Notes under the pieces: generated by a model
Seen by the model: the letters and a program-made list of their open reading frames with translations, nothing else
Told to the model about the DNA's origin: nothing
The model's database searches: none
Position numbers and translations under genes: made by a program
Origin: Segatella copri
GTDB taxonomy: Bacteria; Bacteroidota; Bacteroidia; Bacteroidales; Bacteroidaceae
Length of the DNA: 64,000 nucleotides
Assembly (NCBI RefSeq): GCF_019127135.1
Contig: NZ_JAHOEA010000006.1
Span: forward strand, 34,308 to 98,307
Reading direction: 5' to 3'
In this document: positions 59,618-64,000 of the stretch, one piece after another
Position numbering within the stretch: position 1 is the first letter of the stretch
Layout: each line of letters starts with the position of its first letter

Positions 59618-61222
59618 ATGAGAAATAAACATATATTATTTGTCCTGTCAATGGCTTTTTGTTTGGTTCTTCCTGTTTCCGCACAGAAGAAAACGGCAAA
59701 AGTAAAGAAGGCAAAGACTTCGGTCAATGTGGATTCTCTTGAGGTTAGAAAACTGATAGATGAGGCAAAGAAAGGAGATGCAGAGTCGCAAAACACATTG
59801 GGAACCTATTACTATACAGGTAAAAAGGTAAAGCAAAACTACGATGTAGCTTTGAAATGGTTTAGTATGGCTGGTAAGCAGAAGCATGTCAAGGCGATTG
59901 CCAATATGGGACTTTGTTATCAGTTGGGACATGGTGTCAAGAAAGATTCTGTCATGGCGGTGAAACTCTACAAGGAGTCTGTCAAGGCTGGAAATTCAGA
60001 ACTCGTCAAACAGCGTGAGGAGAACCTAGCAAAGTCTCACTCCGCTTTTGATATGCATCTATTGGCTGATTTGTACGAGAATGGTTGTGGTAATACCGTC
60101 AAGAAGAATCCAGAATTGGCGTTAAAGTATTATAAGATGGCAGCAGACTACAATTCTCTTGATGCAATCGTCAAGGTGGCTACTACCTACGACCATGCCA
60201 AGAAGTATGCCGAGGCTTTGCCTTATTTCCAAAAGGCTGCTGACTTGAACAATGGATTTGCAGCTTATAAATTGGGCGATTATCTATGCAATGGTAAGGG
60301 AACCAAGGTTGATAAAGCTAAGGCTGTTGGCTATCTTGACAAGGCTGCGAAGCAAAATATACCGAGTGCAATGATGTTGTTGGGCGACCTTTTATACAAA
60401 GGTGATGGCGTTCAGCAAGATTATTCAAAGGCTATGAGTCTTTACAAGCAAGCTGCGGTGAAAAACAATCCTGTGGCTCTGTGGAATATTGGCATCATGT
60501 ATAAGAAAGGATTGGGAGTAAAACAAAACTATCTCATAGCCTTGCAATGGTTAGCGAATGCTTCTGCTAAAGGCATGAAGGCGAACTTCATGAAGCAACT
60601 GGCTGATGATAATGTGGAAATCAATAATGGTTGGAAAGGAACGGATTTCTATACTTTTATACACGCTATGGCTTGTATGGAAGCAACTACTCCTGATTAT
60701 GCCACGGCTGTAAAGGAACTGACAGCGCTTGAAAAGAAAAATATACCAGTGGCTTCGGCTCTTTTGGGTCTCTGCTATGCAGACAAAGAATGGAAAAAGG
60801 CTAACGAAAAGAAGATGTTGGCATATTATGAGAAAGGTGTAAGCCTTGGTGAACCATACGCTTGTTTCCTCCTAGCTCAATTACATCTTTCTGGCAGTAA
60901 AACGGTCAAGGTAGATAAAAACAAGGTGGTGACATATCTTGAAAAGGCTGCCGATGGAGATTATGCTCCAGCGATGTGTGAGCTTGGTGATTTGTATTTC
61001 ACAGGAAAGCTTGTGAATAAAAATATCACGAAAGCCATCGCTTGCTATAATAAAGCGTTGGTCAATGGCTATCTCTCTAAGACGGCTGCAGCCAATCTTG
61101 CTTCTTGTTATCAACAAGGACTAGGCGGTTTGCCGAAAAATGCGGAAATCGCCAAGGAAATAATGAAACGAGGACAGGAAGGCAATTCGTGGACTGGGCT
61201 TCTTCGTGAATTTACATTCTGA
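59618..61222 (+). CDS. Exported Sel1-repeat protein
   Basis: A 534-residue protein with a signal peptide ending PVSAQ. The mature part is built of Sel1-type helical repeats: SQNTLGTYYYTGKKVKQNYD, AIANMGLCYQLGHGVKKDS, AAYKLGDYLCNGKGTKVDKA, AMMLLGDLLYKGDGVQQDYS, ALWNIGIMYKKGLGVKQNY and others. Sel1 arrays are protein-interaction scaffolds. In this place it could gather the exported proteins of the island. Confidence 0.9.
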   Translation: MRNKHILFVLSMAFCLVLPVSAQKKTAKVKKAKTSVNVDSLEVRKLIDEAKKGDAESQNTLGTYYYTGKKVKQNYDVALKWFSMAGKQKHVKAIANMGLCYQLGHGVKKDSVMAVKLYKESVKAGNSELVKQREENLAKSHSAFDMHLLADLYENGCGNTVKKNPELALKYYKMAADYNSLDAIVKVATTYDHAKKYAEALPYFQKAADLNNGFAAYKLGDYLCNGKGTKVDKAKAVGYLDKAAKQNIPSAMMLLGDLLYKGDGVQQDYSKAMSLYKQAAVKNNPVALWNIGIMYKKGLGVKQNYLIALQWLANASAKGMKANFMKQLADDNVEINNGWKGTDFYTFIHAMACMEATTPDYATAVKELTALEKKNIPVASALLGLCYADKEWKKANEKKMLAYYEKGVSLGEPYACFLLAQLHLSGSKTVKVDKNKVVTYLEKAADGDYAPAMCELGDLYFTGKLVNKNITKAIACYNKALVNGYLSKTAAANLASCYQQGLGGLPKNAEIAKEIMKRGQEGNSWTGLLREFTF

Positions 61223-61233
61223 TAATCCTATAT

Positions 61234-61263
61234 GATAGCAGGTGCCAATGGGCATCTGCTATC
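61234..61263 (+). terminator. Strong hairpin after the Sel1-repeat gene
   Basis: GATAGCAGGTGCC (61234-61246) pairs over 13 positions with GGCATCTGCTATC (61251-61263), with one G-U pair and a 4-base loop. No T-run follows, so it may be an mRNA 3' end or processing hairpin rather than a classical terminator. Confidence 0.5.
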
Positions 61264-61283
61264 GCTAAAAACAATAGCATAAC

Positions 61284-62393
61284 ATGAAAAGAATTCTATC
61301 ATTAATAATATCCTTGATGTTCGTCGCTCTTGCTGCTGAGGCTCAGAATAACCTCTCTTTCAAAACGGAAGAATTGAAAAAGGTGGCTGCTGAGTTAAAG
61401 CTAGAGGGTCTCGATACACTCAAGATAGGGTATACTTTCATACAGAAGAACAATCATCAACTGGTAGTTAGAAAAGCCGAAAATGGTATGGTGGAACATA
61501 TTGGCATACAACTATTCCCTGAGGCTTATCGGCAGCAAGCGAATGGTGCCGTGCTTGATTTCTTGGAGAATGGACTGCTATGTAATACCTATAAGTTGAC
61601 AAAGAATCAATTAAAGTATATGGATGCCAAATTCGTCAAGGGAAACTGGAGCCTGATGCTGTCTCTTCCAAAATCGGTATCTTGCTCTGTAGCAATGGTC
61701 AATAACAAAGCGTACCAAATTATATGGAAAGATGGTAAAAACGAGAAAATTAATATTCTTCTTCCGATTAAGTATGATTTCTTGATGAATGCTCCACGTA
61801 AGGAATTGGAAGCCAACTTTGTGAGAGACTTAAAGGCTTATAAGTTGAAGCATAGCCCTGCTGATTGTAATGTGGATGTTGCGAGGCTGAATATTGTGAA
61901 GGATGGTACGGATACTCTGTACACTTTGCCAGGAAAACATTATGGCTTGGAAACGATAACCAACACTACATTCTTTAAGTTGAAAGATAGCGTGGATTAT
62001 ATTCCTGTTGTAGATGCAAAGTTCCCAGTTCAAACAGTAGCCAATACGTTGTTGTTGGATTGCGATGCCATTCCAGCGGCAAAGATTTCACTTACCGTAA
62101 TAGGTAGTGATAAGAAAAAAACAACAGTTGTAGTGCCAGTCAGACAGTTGGTTGCTTTTGCAAGGAGTATGGGATGCGTGCCATATTTTGGCTATGAAGA
62201 AACTAAGAACGGCAAGTTGCAAGGTGGCTTGTTCCTATATAATAAGGAACTTGGCTATGACCATGTGTTGAGTTTGTCGTGTGATGTGAAAGATATTGCA
62301 ACAAGCAAATTTTTGTTCACATCGTATGCGTATCTATATACACCAACAACCAATGTGAAGAATCTCTATAATGACATCAAATCAAGAAAATAA
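61284..62393 (+). CDS. Exported hypothetical protein
   Basis: A 369-residue protein with a signal peptide (residues 1-20, ending AEAQ). The mature protein is mixed alpha/beta with no catalytic motif that I recognise. Repeated phrases such as LDTLKIGYTFIQKNNHQLVV and GTDTLYTLPGKHYGLETITN suggest beta-sandwich parts. It is followed by the LPP20-like gene after 3 bp and is probably in the same operon. Confidence 0.75.
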   Translation: MKRILSLIISLMFVALAAEAQNNLSFKTEELKKVAAELKLEGLDTLKIGYTFIQKNNHQLVVRKAENGMVEHIGIQLFPEAYRQQANGAVLDFLENGLLCNTYKLTKNQLKYMDAKFVKGNWSLMLSLPKSVSCSVAMVNNKAYQIIWKDGKNEKINILLPIKYDFLMNAPRKELEANFVRDLKAYKLKHSPADCNVDVARLNIVKDGTDTLYTLPGKHYGLETITNTTFFKLKDSVDYIPVVDAKFPVQTVANTLLLDCDAIPAAKISLTVIGSDKKKTTVVVPVRQLVAFARSMGCVPYFGYEETKNGKLQGGLFLYNKELGYDHVLSLSCDVKDIATSKFLFTSYAYLYTPTTNVKNLYNDIKSRK

Positions 62394-62396
62394 AAA

Positions 62397-63077
62397 ATGA
62401 AACGAATTTTAGGTTACTTAGTCCTTTGGGCTTTTCCTTTATTTTGTTTTGGGCAGGATGGCATAGATGCTATCAATGACATCAAACTTTCAGGCAAGTA
62501 TTTCACGGCAGAGGCAACTGCCTCTACTGAAGATGATGCCAAGAAATTGGCTTTGATGGGACTGATGGAGAGACTTTCTGCCTATTGTGAGGAAATGGAA
62601 ATCGCGGAAATCGGAGAGGATAGGGTTCGGGAAGCCTTATTGTCTAAAAATGTTAAGCGTGGTGAGTCGGCTCTTGTCATGGTGTATGTAGCAAAAGACA
62701 TTGTCAATAAAAGTACCATGAAGTTTACTCCAAATAGTTCAAGTGAAATTACAGCTTCTGTTTCTCATACGTCTGGTAGCTCTGCTTTGCCAAATATCAT
62801 CAAGCAAATAAATGAAATAGACACTTATGCCAGTATGCAATACTTATTGGAAAAGGCAATGGACAACGGATTGGTTGAAGATTGGGGAAAACTTCGCACG
62901 ATGTCTGATCCCAATGCTTGCTATCTGATAATGTTGAATATCGACCGTCAAATTGTTGGTGTGCTTTCTCCAATGCAGAATGGAGCGAGGATCAATGTTA
63001 AAACAGGAGCGGTGATGGATACGGAAAGTATGAATAAGTTTACTAATTGTATACCAATAGGTATACTGCTAAAATGA
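62397..63077 (+). CDS. Exported LPP20-like protein
   Basis: A 226-residue protein with a signal peptide ending FCFGQ. Residues 28-100 (YFTAEATASTEDDAKKLALM, then GLMERLSAYC) resemble the LPP20/FlgT-N type fold, in which an Ala-rich helix follows a 'gly/ala-x-A-x-A' strand. There is no lipobox. The stop overlaps a possible start of the next gene (ATGA at 63074). Confidence 0.65.
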   Translation: MKRILGYLVLWAFPLFCFGQDGIDAINDIKLSGKYFTAEATASTEDDAKKLALMGLMERLSAYCEEMEIAEIGEDRVREALLSKNVKRGESALVMVYVAKDIVNKSTMKFTPNSSSEITASVSHTSGSSALPNIIKQINEIDTYASMQYLLEKAMDNGLVEDWGKLRTMSDPNACYLIMLNIDRQIVGVLSPMQNGARINVKTGAVMDTESMNKFTNCIPIGILLK

Positions 63078-64000
63078 GATATATGAAGAAGTTAATTTTG
63101 ATATTATGTACTGCGTTTGCTTGTGCTCAATTTGCTTTGGCACAGGTGACGTTCCGATTTTCTGATGGAATCTATAACCAAACGCTAAAATCGCAAGTTG
63201 AGAGAAATGTGTCTGCTTTGTTGACGGAGATTAACAGAGCTGAGCGAAATAGGGTAGGGCTCTTGAACTTAGGAGGAGTAAGAATAGATGATAATGCGGC
63301 AAATGGATTGAGAAGTCTTTGGAAGAACATCCATTTCCGTTGTGAATGGAATAATAATGTTCAGTCGTGTATCCAAGACTTTACAGGGTATGAAGTCCGT
63401 CAGATACCTGTCGAGATGAAACCTTTGGACAATACTTACAAAGGTGAATTGCATAAAGAACTGACTATCAGTTTTAACAAGCAAGGGGTTATTACAGGCG
63501 TAAGAACAGCTATAGACAATAACTCTTATCTTGCACTTTTATCAGGTGGAAAAGCTAACTTGGATATGCGAATGAGAAGGGAAATCTTGAAGTTCGTGGA
63601 AGATTTCAGAAGCTATTATGTTGAGAAGAATATAGCGGCTTTGGATGAAATCTTCAGTGATGATGCGCTTATTATCACAGGTCGTGTTATTAAAACTATG
63701 GGTAAAAGTCAAGCTGATGGTGTTTCCCAACAAGTAAAGGAGAAAGTGGTTTATAGCAAGCAAAACAAGCAGCAATACATCAACAATCTCAGGGCCTTAT
63801 TTCAGAGCAATGAATACATCAATGTGGATTTCTCGGACATAGAGCTGATGCGACATGGCTCTAATCCTAATTTCTATGGAGTGAAGTTGCGGCAAAAATG
63901 GGCTAGCCAACGATATAGCGGTCGCCAGTACTCAGATGATGGCTATCCTGACTTTGACTATGCGTCACCCATCTTGGATTTTTCTATTTTTCGGGGGCAG
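63074..64000 (+). CDS. Exported NTF2-like protein, copy B (partial, runs off the window)
   Basis: The ATG at 63074 overlaps the previous stop as ATGA; the ATG at 63083 is also in frame. A signal peptide ends FALAQ. The rest parallels the gene at 54298-55263: VSALLTEINRAERN, QDFTGYEVRQIPVEMKPLDN, ISFNKQGVITGVRTAIDNNS, then the NTF2-like part (KFVEDFRSYYVEKNIAALDE, DIELMRHGSNPNFYGVKLRQ). Here the NTF2 pattern is less divergent than in copy A (IFSDDALIITGRV is kept). The C-terminus is outside the window. Confidence 0.8.
   Translation, partial: MRYMKKLILILCTAFACAQFALAQVTFRFSDGIYNQTLKSQVERNVSALLTEINRAERNRVGLLNLGGVRIDDNAANGLRSLWKNIHFRCEWNNNVQSCIQDFTGYEVRQIPVEMKPLDNTYKGELHKELTISFNKQGVITGVRTAIDNNSYLALLSGGKANLDMRMRREILKFVEDFRSYYVEKNIAALDEIFSDDALIITGRVIKTMGKSQADGVSQQVKEKVVYSKQNKQQYINNLRALFQSNEYINVDFSDIELMRHGSNPNFYGVKLRQKWASQRYSGRQYSDDGYPDFDYASPILDFSIFRGQ

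Overview
The window looks like Bacteroidales, most likely Prevotella/Segatella or a close relative. The transfer genes are of the Bacteroides CTnDOT type (TraE/F/G/J/K/L/M/N order), there are two UpxY-type antiterminators, a BACON-like domain and an ISAon1-type insertion sequence, and nearly every recognisable promoter has the Bacteroidetes -7 box TAnnTTTG. Species is not resolved from the sequence.

About 1-44.1 kb is most of an integrative conjugative element (ICE). Its left end, including any relaxase, lies outside the window; its tyrosine integrase is at 41.8-44.0 kb. At 0-3.1 kb are a leftward accessory operon (DUF4099/DUF3945-type and unknown proteins) and an M23 peptidase. At 15.0-32.0 kb a long leftward transfer operon encodes the mating channel (two DUF4134/TraE proteins, TraF, VirB4-like TraG, TraJ, TraK, TraL, TraM, TraN), a VirD4-like coupling protein and a lysozyme, interrupted by a rightward toxin-antitoxin-like pair. 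The two leftward ICE operons share a 25-bp element placed exactly 78 bp upstream of each -7 box. At 32.4-38.0 kb is a defence block: an IetAS-like ATPase/subtilase pair, an HTH gene, and an AbiE toxin-antitoxin pair with a palindromic operator. At 38.1-44.0 kb are a primase, a RepA-like ATPase, an HTH protein, an unknown protein and an integrase with four tandem arm-binding domains.

A more AT-rich cargo operon at 3.8-14.2 kb, between the M23 and lysozyme genes, starts with UpxY. It then encodes the whole route to ADP-L-glycero-beta-D-manno-heptose (GmhA-GmhB fusion, HldE, HldD), translationally coupled to a membrane PP2C phosphatase and then a Ser/Thr kinase. The kinase is broken: after about 76 codons it meets an RlmN/Cfr-like radical SAM gene, then an ISAon1-family IS, then a 5'-truncated BACON-like protein and a membrane protein.

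A second UpxY gene at 44.4 kb, outside the integrase, opens a 19-kb rightward island: LytTR regulator, membrane FHA protein, secreted caspase-like protease, zinc-ribbon/FHA protein, membrane Ser/Thr kinase with MORN-like tail, five secreted SUMF1/FGE-fold paralogs (one with a nonsense mutation), soluble PP2C, an acidic EF-hand-like protein, a Sel1-repeat protein, further exported proteins and NTF2-like paralogs. Gene fragments show the SUMF1 and NTF2-like genes have duplicated and decayed. This phospho-signalling/caspase island is the best candidate for an undescribed system.
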